From Pelotomaculum schinkii (GTDB lineage: Bacteria > Bacillota > Desulfotomaculia > Desulfotomaculales > Pelotomaculaceae): 64,000 nucleotides of DNA. The stretch lies in assembly GCF_004369205.1 (NCBI RefSeq), contig NZ_QFGA01000002.1:806001-870000 (forward strand), given 5' to 3'. Position numbers and translations under genes: made by a program. Position 1 is the first letter of the stretch. Every line of letters begins with the position of its first letter. Below the pieces are notes generated by a model. It was not told where the DNA came from. It made no database searches and saw only the letters and a list, made by a program, of their open reading frames with translations. Positions 53,097-61,431 of this stretch are shown here, piece after piece.

Positions 53097-54404
53097 CTAT
53101 GAAACCATATTGGGTAAAAAAGTAACAATCTGCGGGAAGACCAGTAATATAGCCAAACATATGATGATCGCCCACAGATAAGGCCATATACCCTTAAAAA
53201 TTACTTCCAGGGGTATCTCGGGAACGATCCCTTTGAGAATATAAACGTTCATGCCCACCGGCGGTGTAATGACGCCCATGGCCACCACCAAAACAATGAT
53301 CACTCCGAACCAGATAGGGTCGTAGCCAAGTGTATTGATCGCAATAGGATAAAAGATGGGTATGGTCAGCAGAATCATGGCCAGCGCGTCGATAAAACAT
53401 CCCAGAATCAAATAGATCAGCAAGATAATTGCCATCACGGCAAAAGGCGGCAGGGGGAGGGCGCCGGCCCATTGCGCCACCTCAAAGGGAAGCCTGCTGA
53501 TCGCCATGAGGCGGCCGAAAATCATGGCCCCGGCTATCAGCAGCATAATCATGGCGGTGGTCCGCGTAGCGTCCATCAAAGACTTTTGAAAACCTTCCCG
53601 GGTGATGCTCCTTTTCAGGAGAGCCACACCCAAGACGCCTGCCGCGCCTACAGCGCCCGCTTCCGTAGGAGTGAACCAGCCGGCAAACAGACCGCCCATG
53701 GAGACAGCAAAGATCACCAGGACCTCGCCCAGTCCCCCGCGCAGCGCCTCTAACTTTTCTTTCCAATCCGCTTTGGGGCCGGGAGGCGCCAGAGCCGGGT
53801 TGCGGCCTGCCACTAGATAGATGACACCCATGTATAGCAGCATTAGGAGGATGCCGGGCACTATACCGGCGATAAAAAGCCTGCCGATGGATTGTTCCGT
53901 CGCCATGCCGTAAACGATAAAAATGACACTTGGCGGAATCAGGACCCCCAGGACTCCGCCGGCGGCGACACTGGCCGTAGCCAGCGATGGATCATATTTG
54001 TACTTTTTCATCTCCGGCAAGGCAATGGCGCCGATGGTCGCCGCCGTAGCTGTGTTTGAACCGCAGATGGCGCCAAAAACAGCACAGGCTGCCTGAGTGG
54101 CTATGGCCAGACCGCCTGGATAGTGCCCGATCAATTTATAAGCAAAAACAAACAACCTGGAGCCGATACCTGAATAATAGGCCAAAAACCCCATCCAGAC
54201 GAACATGGCGATAACGCCCAGCGAATACGAAGAAAATGTGGAGTAGACTTCCTTGGTTACCATGCTGAAGGCCGCAGCCGGTGAGGCCAGGTAACCAAAC
54301 CCGGCAAACCCCACCAGGGCCATGGCATAGGCTATAGGTACACGTAAAATCAAAAGCCCAAAAAAACCGATGATGCTGAGTAAACCAATGCTGAGTGGAC
54401 TCAT
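53097..54404 (-). CDS. dctM: TRAP transporter large permease DctM
   Basis: 435 aa, about 12 membrane helices. Family blocks: RVPIAYAMALVGFAGFGYL, AVFGAICGSNTATAATIGAIALPEMKKYKYDPSLATASVAAGGVLGVLIPPSVIFIVYG, and FTPTEAGAVGAAG. It uses the Na+ gradient to move the ligand delivered by DctP. It lies 3 bases after the DctQ stop. Likely substrate is an organic acid. Confidence 0.95.
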   Translation of the reverse strand: MSPLSIGLLSIIGFFGLLILRVPIAYAMALVGFAGFGYLASPAAAFSMVTKEVYSTFSSYSLGVIAMFVWMGFLAYYSGIGSRLFVFAYKLIGHYPGGLAIATQAACAVFGAICGSNTATAATIGAIALPEMKKYKYDPSLATASVAAGGVLGVLIPPSVIFIVYGMATEQSIGRLFIAGIVPGILLMLLYMGVIYLVAGRNPALAPPGPKADWKEKLEALRGGLGEVLVIFAVSMGGLFAGWFTPTEAGAVGAAGVLGVALLKRSITREGFQKSLMDATRTTAMIMLLIAGAMIFGRLMAISRLPFEVAQWAGALPLPPFAVMAIILLIYLILGCFIDALAMILLTIPIFYPIAINTLGYDPIWFGVIIVLVVAMGVITPPVGMNVYILKGIVPEIPLEVIFKGIWPYLWAIIICLAILLVFPQIVTFLPNMVS

Positions 54405-54407
54405 TTA

Positions 54408-54959
54408 TCAACTTGCCGCCTTCTGTATAGTTTCAATCGCCCTGACCTTAGGCGTACCAAATGACACAGCAGAAGGCGAAAATAGCTTCCGGCAAGCCCC
54501 CACTGTCCTGACCAGCAATACCAGGGAAAGCGCCAGCAGGCCAAAGTCGACGAGATAGATGAAAGGATAGACCGGCGTCTGGGTCGTAGGGGAAGCTACG
54601 CCGGTAACCGCCATCCTGTTGGCGTAAATACCGGTTTGCCAGACACAAAGGCCCCAGAAAGACAAGGACAGCAAACCCGTCACCATATCTACCGCCGCCT
54701 GCATTTTTAACGGCAGGCGGTCGACCACAAAATCCACCGCGATGTGGCCGCTCTGGACCGCGCAGTAGGCTAAAGACAGCCCAATCATCACTGCAGTTAA
54801 AAAGGTCACATAATCAATAGTTCCCACAATGGGACTTTTGAAGATAGCGCGCAGCAGGATATTGCCCACAATCAGCGCCATGATCGCTACCAGGCACAAC
54901 CCGGCTATTTGGTCCAGCAACCGGCTCAGTCCCGTTACCAAACCTGTAAACTTGTTCAT
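54408..54959 (-). CDS. dctQ: TRAP transporter small permease DctQ
   Basis: 183 aa with four membrane helices (LCLVAIMALIVGNILLRAIF, VTFLTAVMIGLSLAYCAV, MVTGLLSLSFWGLCVW, FIYLVDFGLLALSLVLLV). The H-x-x-x-D block QSGHIAVDFVVDRLP is typical. ATG 54959, AGG upstream. It pairs with DctM in the membrane. Confidence 0.93.
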   Translation of the reverse strand: MNKFTGLVTGLSRLLDQIAGLCLVAIMALIVGNILLRAIFKSPIVGTIDYVTFLTAVMIGLSLAYCAVQSGHIAVDFVVDRLPLKMQAAVDMVTGLLSLSFWGLCVWQTGIYANRMAVTGVASPTTQTPVYPFIYLVDFGLLALSLVLLVRTVGACRKLFSPSAVSFGTPKVRAIETIQKAAS

Positions 54960-54979
54960 TTGAAGTACCTCCGGTAGCC

Positions 54980-56071
54980 TTATTTATATTCCTTATTGTA
55001 CTTTTCGGCCAGCGCTTTCACTGTATCCAAAGCCTGCTGGCCCGGCAATCCCTTTTGATTCATACCGGCGACAAACTCGTCCTGGATCGGTTTAACGGCT
55101 GCTATCCACTTGTTTGCTTCTTCTTCCGAAAGCTTGATTTCTTTCATGCCCTTTTCTTGCACGGCATATTTCAAGGCAGCTTCGTTTTGTTTGTCCCATA
55201 AACCGACGGCCACCTCTTCAAAGTACTTTTTATTGACCTCTTCAATCGCCTCCTGGTTCTCCGGGGACAGGGAGTTCCACTTATCAAGGTTCATGGTGAT
55301 AAAGAACAGGGTGTTATACAAAAACGGCGTCCTGGTCAAGTATTCGGTGACCTCGGCATTCTTCCAGCCCTGCAGTACCTCAACGGGACCAAGGTTGCCC
55401 TTGACGACCCCTTTTGATAGGGCTTCATAGGCTTCGGACTGGGGCATGGCCACGGGATTTGCTCCTAATGCTTTGAGAGTTTTAGCGCTCAACCCGGTAG
55501 CTCTCACATCCAGTCCCTGCAGGTCTTGCAGGCTACGAACCGGCACTTTTGTAAACAAGTCGCCAGGTCCGGTGGTAAAGACCATCATGAGCTTGGTATC
55601 CTGGATTTCTTTGGGGTTGATTTGCTTAACCCCTTCCCAGGCGACCAAACTTGCTACCTTGGAGTTGTTATATATAACACCAGGCAATTCGAAAGCCTCA
55701 AGCACCGGGAAACGGCCGCGGGTATAAGAGAAACAGGACAGACCCAGGTCAGCGACACTACTGACCACCCCGTCATAGATCCCATCCGCCTTGAGCAGGG
55801 TTTCACCGGGGTAACTGGTTACTATCACCTGGCCGCCGGTAGCTTCCTCAATGGCTTTTGCCCAGGGTTGGATTAACTGTGTTTCAGCCGGGTGGGTGCT
55901 GGGAAAGAAATGGGCCAGTTTAAGTTCTACAGTCCCTTGTTTTTTAACCTGCTCCGTGGACGAACAAGCAGTCACAGCAACAACCATCAACAATAACAGC
56001 GATATGAATAATAGCTTTTTCTTCGTCCTTACCACTTCCCTGCAATGATGCCAACTACAAAATCCTTTCAA
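54980..56071 (-). CDS. dctP: TRAP transporter solute-binding lipoprotein DctP
   Basis: 363 aa. Lipoprotein signal with basic region RTKKK, hydrophobic core and lipobox VVAVTAC; mature protein starts at that Cys. DctP fold: VELKLAHFFPSTHPAETQLIQPWAKAIEEATGG, the ligand Arg in LQDLQGLDVRATG, and VVKGNLGPVEVLQGWK. Start TTG 56071 is taken because AAGGAGGT precedes it; GTG 56035 would give a shorter signal peptide. First gene of dctPQM. A structured leader with a terminator lies upstream. The ligand cannot be told from sequence. Confidence 0.92.
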   Translation of the reverse strand: MKGFCSWHHCREVVRTKKKLLFISLLLLMVVAVTACSSTEQVKKQGTVELKLAHFFPSTHPAETQLIQPWAKAIEEATGGQVIVTSYPGETLLKADGIYDGVVSSVADLGLSCFSYTRGRFPVLEAFELPGVIYNNSKVASLVAWEGVKQINPKEIQDTKLMMVFTTGPGDLFTKVPVRSLQDLQGLDVRATGLSAKTLKALGANPVAMPQSEAYEALSKGVVKGNLGPVEVLQGWKNAEVTEYLTRTPFLYNTLFFITMNLDKWNSLSPENQEAIEEVNKKYFEEVAVGLWDKQNEAALKYAVQEKGMKEIKLSEEEANKWIAAVKPIQDEFVAGMNQKGLPGQQALDTVKALAEKYNKEYK

Positions 56072-56095
56072 TTCTTAAATTACCTCCTTTTCTTA

Positions 56096-56345
56096 TTTGA
56101 AAAACAAAAAAACTCCCGTAGGAGTTTAGTTCAAAGATCGATAAAGCCCCTCTTCAACCATAGGAGCAATACCTGAGAGCGAAAATACTGCAGACACATC
56201 CACAAGGAAATGCCCGGTAAACCCGCGCCCACGTTTACCTACCGTCCTACTGTTCTACTTCTTAACTGTCTTGCCGTTCCTAACCATTCTGCCATACTAG
56301 CTGTTCTACATAAATATTGATATTCGGCAGCTTTAAAATATTTCC
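56096..56345 (-). promoter_or_regulatory. Unidentified structured leader of dctPQM with attenuator
   Basis: Right before the dctP ribosome site lies AAACTCCTACGGGAGTTT plus TTTT (terminator). The 150 bases before it hold GGTAAACGTGGGCGCGGGTTTACC and other pairing blocks. The same bases also encode VGKRGRGFTGHFLVDVSAVF then SLSGIAPMVEEGLYRSLN and a stop that touches the terminator stem. Either a leader peptide or a riboswitch could control the operon. I recognise no known RNA class. Confidence 0.45.
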
Positions 56346-56425
56346 TTCCGGCAACAAAATCTTTTTTGTTATTAATTTCTTTCTTTTATCTTCAGCCACT
56401 AAAATTTAACCATAATCAATTATTT

Positions 56426-56454
56426 TTGCAAGAACCTTTTTTTTGATTTATACT
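56426..56454 (+). promoter_or_regulatory. Sigma-A promoter of the M24 peptidase gene
   Basis: TTGCAA (56426-56431), 17 bases, TATACT (56449-56454). Confidence 0.75.
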
Positions 56455-56490
56455 TTCTTACAGGACAACTTTTTACCAGGAGGGCACAAC

Positions 56491-57681
56491 ATGACTGAGC
56501 AAAAACAAACTTCCTGCACACCCAGGGAGGAACTTTACGAAAGGATTGGGAAATTCCAGGAACGCCTGCGTAAAGCCGGTATTCAGGCAGCCCTGGTCGT
56601 GCAAAAAGCCGACTTGTTTTATTTCAGCGGCACCTGCCAGGATGCCCATCTCTTGATTCCAACCCAGGGAGAACCTCTTTTGATGGTCAGAAAAAGCTAT
56701 GAAAGAGCGCTTGAGGATAGCGCCCTGGAAAAGATTATTGCCGTGCGGAGCTTCAAAGATATTGGCAGCAACATAGCCGGCATGCTCACCGGCAATGGCA
56801 AAATAGGGATGGAGTTGGATGTTTTGCCGGTCAATCTTTTTTCCAGGTATAAAAAGATGCTTGAGCCGCTGGAAATTGTTGATGTGTCGGGGGTAATCCG
56901 AGAGATCAGGATGATTAAGACCCCGTATGAGATAGACTGTCTAAGAGACGCCGCCAGTCTGACCGCTGAAATGTTCGCAGAGATTCCTAATTTTATAGAA
57001 GAAGGCATGACCGAAATAGAGCTGTCGGGAAAAATTGAACTGTTCCTGAGAGTCAGGGGAAACCAGTACCCCCGCATAAGGGCCTTTAACCAGGAGCTCT
57101 CCATCCACATTTTGTCGGGGTGGAACGCGGCCTATCCCAGTTATTTTGACGGGCCGACCGGCGGCAGTGGAGTCAATTCTTCTTCACCTATTGGCTCCGG
57201 CTATAAAAAAATCGGCCGCAACGAACCCATCCTGATTGATTACGGTCCTGTTCTCAATGGGTATATGGTGGACCATACCAGGATTTATTCTTTCGGGCCA
57301 TTATCTGACAAATTGATGGAAGCCCATAACACCGCCCTCGAAATCAAACGCAGGATTGCCAGAGAAGCAAAGCCCGGCCTTGACGGCAAAGACCTGTATG
57401 ATATTGCCATTGGCATGGCGGAGCAGTCAGGTTTTGCCCAACATTTCATGGGCTATGGTGTTAGTTTCATCGGACACGGGGTCGGGTTGGAACTGGACGA
57501 ACTGCCGGTCATAGCCAGAAATTATTCGATCAAGATGCAGCCGGGCATGACTATAGCGCTGGAACCAAAGTTCATCTTCCCGGATGAAGGAACGGTAGGC
57601 ATTGAAGACACCTTTTTGGTGACGGAAAACGGCCTGGAGCCGTTCATCCCCGCGCTTGACGACGCAATTCAGATACTGTAA
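56491..57681 (+). CDS. M24-family aminopeptidase (Xaa-Pro dipeptidase-like)
   Basis: 396 aa from ATG 56491, with CCAGGAGGG upstream. N-terminal creatinase-like domain (1-150), then the pita-bread fold. Metal ligands: D in ILIDYGPV and MVDHTRIYS, H in FIGHGVGLELDE, E in IALEPKFIFPDEG, E in VGIEDTFLV. It splits Xaa-Pro or related bonds; some relatives act on creatine-like amidines. It is divergent from the TRAP operon, which could import its substrate. Confidence 0.9.
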   Translation: MTEQKQTSCTPREELYERIGKFQERLRKAGIQAALVVQKADLFYFSGTCQDAHLLIPTQGEPLLMVRKSYERALEDSALEKIIAVRSFKDIGSNIAGMLTGNGKIGMELDVLPVNLFSRYKKMLEPLEIVDVSGVIREIRMIKTPYEIDCLRDAASLTAEMFAEIPNFIEEGMTEIELSGKIELFLRVRGNQYPRIRAFNQELSIHILSGWNAAYPSYFDGPTGGSGVNSSSPIGSGYKKIGRNEPILIDYGPVLNGYMVDHTRIYSFGPLSDKLMEAHNTALEIKRRIAREAKPGLDGKDLYDIAIGMAEQSGFAQHFMGYGVSFIGHGVGLELDELPVIARNYSIKMQPGMTIALEPKFIFPDEGTVGIEDTFLVTENGLEPFIPALDDAIQIL

Positions 57682-57749
57682 GGATACGACAGGAGACGTT
57701 TCTCTGTCGCAAATTTAATTGGGATTTCTGAATCCTAAAAAAATGCAGG

Positions 57750-57880
57750 TGGTTACATCAGATACCCAAGTGCGGCGTTGCGCGCCGTGTGCGATTGAAA
57801 TCGCACCTTGTATTGCTGAGTTTCCAGCATAAATTTTTATGCAAAATGAGACAGAGGACGCCCCCTGTCTCATTTGTGTC
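57750..57880. repeat. Dispersed repeat copy and GGGGACGG-family hairpin
   Basis: 57754-57815 is a partial copy (complement CAATCGCACACGGCGCG, CAACGCCGCACTTGGG) of the repeat at 4632 and 61333. 57843-57875 is the hairpin AAATGAGACAG...CTGTCTCATTT with T-rich flanks on both sides, serving the acyl-CoA synthetase and perhaps the peptidase gene as terminator. Confidence 0.65.
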
Positions 57881-59511
57881 TACGATTGTTTTCGCTTTGC
57901 TTCATCTAGGACCCTTAAAGCCTTGCGGTCGGGCTTGCCCAGGGGTGTCCTCGGCAGCTGGCCGATAAATTCCAGTATTTTCGGCGCCTTGTAAGGAGCC
58001 AACCGCTCCCGGCAGTAAGTAATCAGTTCCTGCTCAGTCGCGCTTTCGCCGGGCTTTAAGATCACATATGACTTGACCGTCTCACCCCGTTTTTCGTCCG
58101 GAACGCCTATTGTGCAAGCCTCCAGGACCTTGGGATTGGTGTACAGAACTTCATCAATCTCCCTGGGGTATACGTTGAAGCCGCTGCAAAGTAGTACATC
58201 TTTTTTCCTGTCGACAATAAAGATATAACCATCCTCGTCCATATAACCAATATCTCCCGTGTACAGCCAGCCATCCCGCAGGACACAGGCGGTCTCTTCC
58301 GGGTTATTCCAATAACCGGACACTGCTTGCGGTGTCTTAAAAATCATTTCTCCAGGCTCACCGGCCGGCATATCTTTTGTCCCTGTCTCCACATCTACGA
58401 TACGGACATCTACATTGGGCATGGGCACACCCACACTGCCAGGCTTGTGGACCCCATTGACAGGGTTGTATGCAATCCCATACGGGACTTCGGACAGGCC
58501 GAACCCCTCAATAATAGGAGCCCCGGACAGTTCCTCAAACTTCCTCAAAATCTCTAAGGCCAGGGGCGACCCTCCGCTTAGTACTTCTTTTACAGACCTG
58601 ATTTTTGACTTGCCGGTATCGGGGTGGTTAATAATACCGTGGATCATCGCGGGGACCGCCGCCCAGATGTTTGGCTGATGCTGATTGATTGCCGCCAGAA
58701 TATTATCCGTTGTGGGCTGAGTCACCAGGACTATGGTCCCGGCTGAAAAAAGGGACAAATCTATATTGCAAGCCCTGCCGTAAGAGTGATACAGGGGGAT
58801 GGTGGCCAGGGTCCGGATTTGGCCGGAGGGGATCCCGGCGCCATACCAGATGCCGACTTGTTTCGCGGCGACGGCCATATTGGCATGGGTGATCATGCAG
58901 CCTTTGGGAATCCCGGTAGTCCCGCCCGTATACTGCAGCACCGCGAGGTCCTCCGGCTCGACAACGATATCCGGTTCCAGGTCTGCGCTTTCCGCTAACA
59001 GCGTATCAAATCCGTATGTCTCAGGCATACTCTCCAAATTGCTGCCGGCTCCGGGGTCAGGCACGATGATTATTCTCTTAACCCGGGTGCTTCCCGCATT
59101 CCGGATTTTAATCACCTTATCGGCAAAAGAAGCCCTTACCGCCACGGTCTCAGTACCACTGTCCTTGAACTGGCCGGTAAGCTCGTGAACGGTAAACTGG
59201 GGGTTGGTCGGTACGGCGATCGCTCCTATTTTGTAGCAGGCCAGTAGTATAAGCGGGTATTGGGGGATGTTGGGCATCATCAGGGTCACCCGGTCACCCT
59301 TTTTTACCCCCAGCCGCAGCAGTCCGTTGGCCAACCTGCGGGCCAAAGAGTTGCACTCCTGGTAGGAGAGTTTTTCGTCTTGATATATCAGAAATGGTTT
59401 GTCCGGATGGCTCTTGGCATTACGGTTGAATAGTTCATTTGGTAATGGTATTGGATAAATTAATGTTTTGGGTACCTCTTTGTCATAAAAGGCATACCAG
59501 GGTCTCTCCAC
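57880..59511 (-). CDS. AMP-forming acyl-CoA synthetase
   Basis: 543 aa from GTG 59511, chosen because AAGGAG lies 9 bases upstream and the protein then begins (M)ERPWYAFYDKEVPKTL. ANL-superfamily motifs: P-loop AVLQYTGGTTGIPKGC (A3), GFGLSEVP (A5), GWLYTGDIGYMDEDGYIFIVDRKKD (A7-A8) and the catalytic Lys in PRTPLGKPDRKAL (A10). It activates a fatty or aromatic acid to its CoA ester. Monocistronic. Confidence 0.93.
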   Translation of the reverse strand: MERPWYAFYDKEVPKTLIYPIPLPNELFNRNAKSHPDKPFLIYQDEKLSYQECNSLARRLANGLLRLGVKKGDRVTLMMPNIPQYPLILLACYKIGAIAVPTNPQFTVHELTGQFKDSGTETVAVRASFADKVIKIRNAGSTRVKRIIIVPDPGAGSNLESMPETYGFDTLLAESADLEPDIVVEPEDLAVLQYTGGTTGIPKGCMITHANMAVAAKQVGIWYGAGIPSGQIRTLATIPLYHSYGRACNIDLSLFSAGTIVLVTQPTTDNILAAINQHQPNIWAAVPAMIHGIINHPDTGKSKIRSVKEVLSGGSPLALEILRKFEELSGAPIIEGFGLSEVPYGIAYNPVNGVHKPGSVGVPMPNVDVRIVDVETGTKDMPAGEPGEMIFKTPQAVSGYWNNPEETACVLRDGWLYTGDIGYMDEDGYIFIVDRKKDVLLCSGFNVYPREIDEVLYTNPKVLEACTIGVPDEKRGETVKSYVILKPGESATEQELITYCRERLAPYKAPKILEFIGQLPRTPLGKPDRKALRVLDEAKRKQS

Positions 59512-59616
59512 TTCTGTCATCTCCTTATGGGTCAAGTTTAAAATTATGGCGCGCTTTGCCGAATACAGCACGCCATAATTATACAACTTTTCATTTGCCC
59601 GTTCACTACCAAATTA

Positions 59617-59838
59617 CTACACAAAATTACTATGCGGTAGTTCCGTATGACACGAGCTGCACCAACAGAAGCTGAAAGATTTTAAGGCACCCCGTGATAT
59701 CATTTTCCCCATTAATGGATCAGACGCTGAACGCCAGACCTGTTGACTGCCTAAATGTTGCTGAGAATTAATGACCGCCTTGCTTATTTCTGGCGGCGAT
59801 TTCAGCATTGAAGAAGTATTTTTGAGAGTTTCCTCCAT
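59617..59838 (-). CDS. Possible small protein of unknown function
   Basis: 73 aa from ATG 59838 (GGGGAG upstream), or 83 aa from ATG 59868. Sequence METLKNTSS-like, KSPPEISKAVINSQQHLGSQQ, ending FCWCSSCHTELPHSNFV with four close Cys/His. No family recognised. The ribosome site is the only support beyond the open frame. Confidence 0.35.
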   Translation of the reverse strand: MEETLKNTSSMLKSPPEISKAVINSQQHLGSQQVWRSASDPLMGKMISRGALKSFSFCWCSSCHTELPHSNFV

Positions 59839-59923
59839 AGTTGTTTGCTCCCCTTTGAATTCCAACATTTATTTTTCCCCTAAATTCTTATTCTGATTTT
59901 TCTTAATTGTGGCAGTGGATCGC

Positions 59924-59966
59924 AAAAAGTCCACAACCACTTGCTATACCTGGGTTGCGGACTTTT
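59924..59966. terminator. Bidirectional terminator
   Basis: AAAAAGTCCACAACC...GGGTTGCGGACTTTT, 14-bp stem with A/T runs on both sides. Follows the DUF2087 gene on the minus strand. Confidence 0.75.
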
Positions 59967-60007
59967 AAGAATCTGTCCCAAGCGCATTAGGCAATTTAAT
60001 GCCTGGC

Positions 60008-61147
60008 TTATTTTCTTTTATCTGGTTGGTTATAGCCGCGCTCGCCAAATGGCTGCAGCTTTTCAATCCACTTTGTCTTCAGCTTTTTCAACTCATCCGC
60101 TTTATCGAAGAAGCCGTCCGACTTTTCTTCCAACACCTCAAGCACTTCAAACACAAAGGCATCTTCTCCAAATTGATTCCAATCCTCTTGAAGCTGTCTG
60201 TTTTTATATCCTCCACTACGCAGCAACATGAGCTTTCCAGTCTTCATTTTCAGGTTGGGTATGGAATCCACAAACACCTTCTGATTCTTTAGGTTTCTGA
60301 TCTGAAAAACCCCGCCCTGGGTTTTCATTTCCTTATATTGTTGCTTCAATTCTTTTTTACGATCCATATTCTCTTCCTCCATCTCAGGTAAACCCTCTTT
60401 TAACCAATACCGGCTCCCGTCCGGTTTTCTGTCGATAAATCCATACTCGATTAAATACCTGCGTAAAGTTACAAAATCCTCATGGGCAGTTTTGAGTATT
60501 TCGTTAACCTCTTTCTCATTGTAAAATTTTTCATCTTCGAATCTCTTGGTCATTTCCCTGAGGACAATCAGTTTGTTTTTTTCTTTCATGTCCAAAGTCT
60601 TCAATAGACCATCCGTACCTTCCGGAAAGTACGTCTTAAGGACTTTCTCGCGTTCTTCCTGCGTAATATTGTAACGGTCATCGATCATCCCGGCCGTTTT
60701 ATGTGGAGGTAAATAGCCCGGTGAACGCTTATTCTTATCCTTCAAGAGTTCCATCAAAGCCAGAAATACTTTTGCCTGGCGTTCTTTCTCCTTTAATACA
60801 AAACGGTGATTGCGGATGGTGGAAGCGCTGCCGATGCCCATTTCCTTTTGAACTTCTCCATCGCTTTTCCCTTGATAAAAAAGCTGCAGAAGGCTTTTCT
60901 GGTGATCGGTAAGACCGGTGATTCGTTTGTCCAGCTGAACCAGATACTCAAACACCGAGCCATGGGCCTCCTCTATATGAACACGGATGTACCTCCCTGC
61001 TTCATACAGTATGCCTTCCCCGGGGTAGATCATCCCCTTCTCAATCTTTTTACCACAGATAAGGCATATATATTGAGCCTCTTCTTCTATATATCCCTTT
61101 TTGAGCTCCTCCGGTGAAGCACTCCAAAACCGATCTGATATTTTCAT
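60008..61147 (-). CDS. LuxR-HTH/DUF2087 regulator with GIY-YIG-like C-terminus
   Basis: 379 aa in four parts. Residues 25-60: zinc-finger-like CLICGKKIEKG...HIEEAH. Residues 75-135: LuxR-type HTH (LTDHQKSLLQLFYQGKSDGEVQKEMGIGSASTIRNHRFVL). Residues 160-250: DUF2087 (ILREM-type TKRFEDEKFYNEKEVNEILK...LRRYLIEYGFIDRKPDGSRYWL). Residues 270-379: a GIY-YIG-like fold, GVFQIRNLKNQKVFVDS, with W/F-rich WNQFGEDAFVFEVLEVLEE. The GIY and YIG tyrosines are not both kept, so nuclease activity is doubtful. Probably a DNA-binding stress or metabolite regulator. It has its own AT-rich promoter region. Confidence 0.75.
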   Translation of the reverse strand: MKISDRFWSASPEELKKGYIEEEAQYICLICGKKIEKGMIYPGEGILYEAGRYIRVHIEEAHGSVFEYLVQLDKRITGLTDHQKSLLQLFYQGKSDGEVQKEMGIGSASTIRNHRFVLKEKERQAKVFLALMELLKDKNKRSPGYLPPHKTAGMIDDRYNITQEEREKVLKTYFPEGTDGLLKTLDMKEKNKLIVLREMTKRFEDEKFYNEKEVNEILKTAHEDFVTLRRYLIEYGFIDRKPDGSRYWLKEGLPEMEEENMDRKKELKQQYKEMKTQGGVFQIRNLKNQKVFVDSIPNLKMKTGKLMLLRSGGYKNRQLQEDWNQFGEDAFVFEVLEVLEEKSDGFFDKADELKKLKTKWIEKLQPFGERGYNQPDKRK

Positions 61148-61242
61148 TTACAAACACAACCTTATTATGATTGTTTAATTGCAAACATTTTAATGTATTG
61201 TTTGTTGTTTGTCAACTACTGCAAGAGGTATCTGTAAAATAA

Positions 61243-61278
61243 AAAAATCCAGATTCCGATTAGTGGAGTGCTGGATTT
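61243..61278 (-). terminator. Terminator of the ABC importer operon
   Basis: AAAATCCAG...CTGGATTTTTTT on the minus strand, about 160 bases after the last gene. The repeat at 61333-61402 lies between. Confidence 0.65.
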
Positions 61279-61332
61279 TAGTACCGCTATCGCGGCGCCA
61301 CGTATCATGAAAATACCGGCCGATGCAGGCGC

Positions 61333-61412
61333 CGTTTCAATCGCACAACGGCGCGCCAGCGCCACACTTGTAGGCACTAATGTAACTTTTGTGCGAATAA
61401 ATTCGCACCATT
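61333..61412 (+). repeat. Dispersed intergenic repeat, copy C
   Basis: CAATCGCACAACGGCGCGC, CAGCGCCACACTTG, then TAACTTTTGTGCGAATAAATTCGCAC. About 85% identical to copy A (4632-4702), in the opposite genome orientation. It contains the intact palindrome GTGCGAATAAATTCGCAC. Confidence 0.75.
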
Positions 61413-61431
61413 TTAAAGAAAGCCCGGAACG

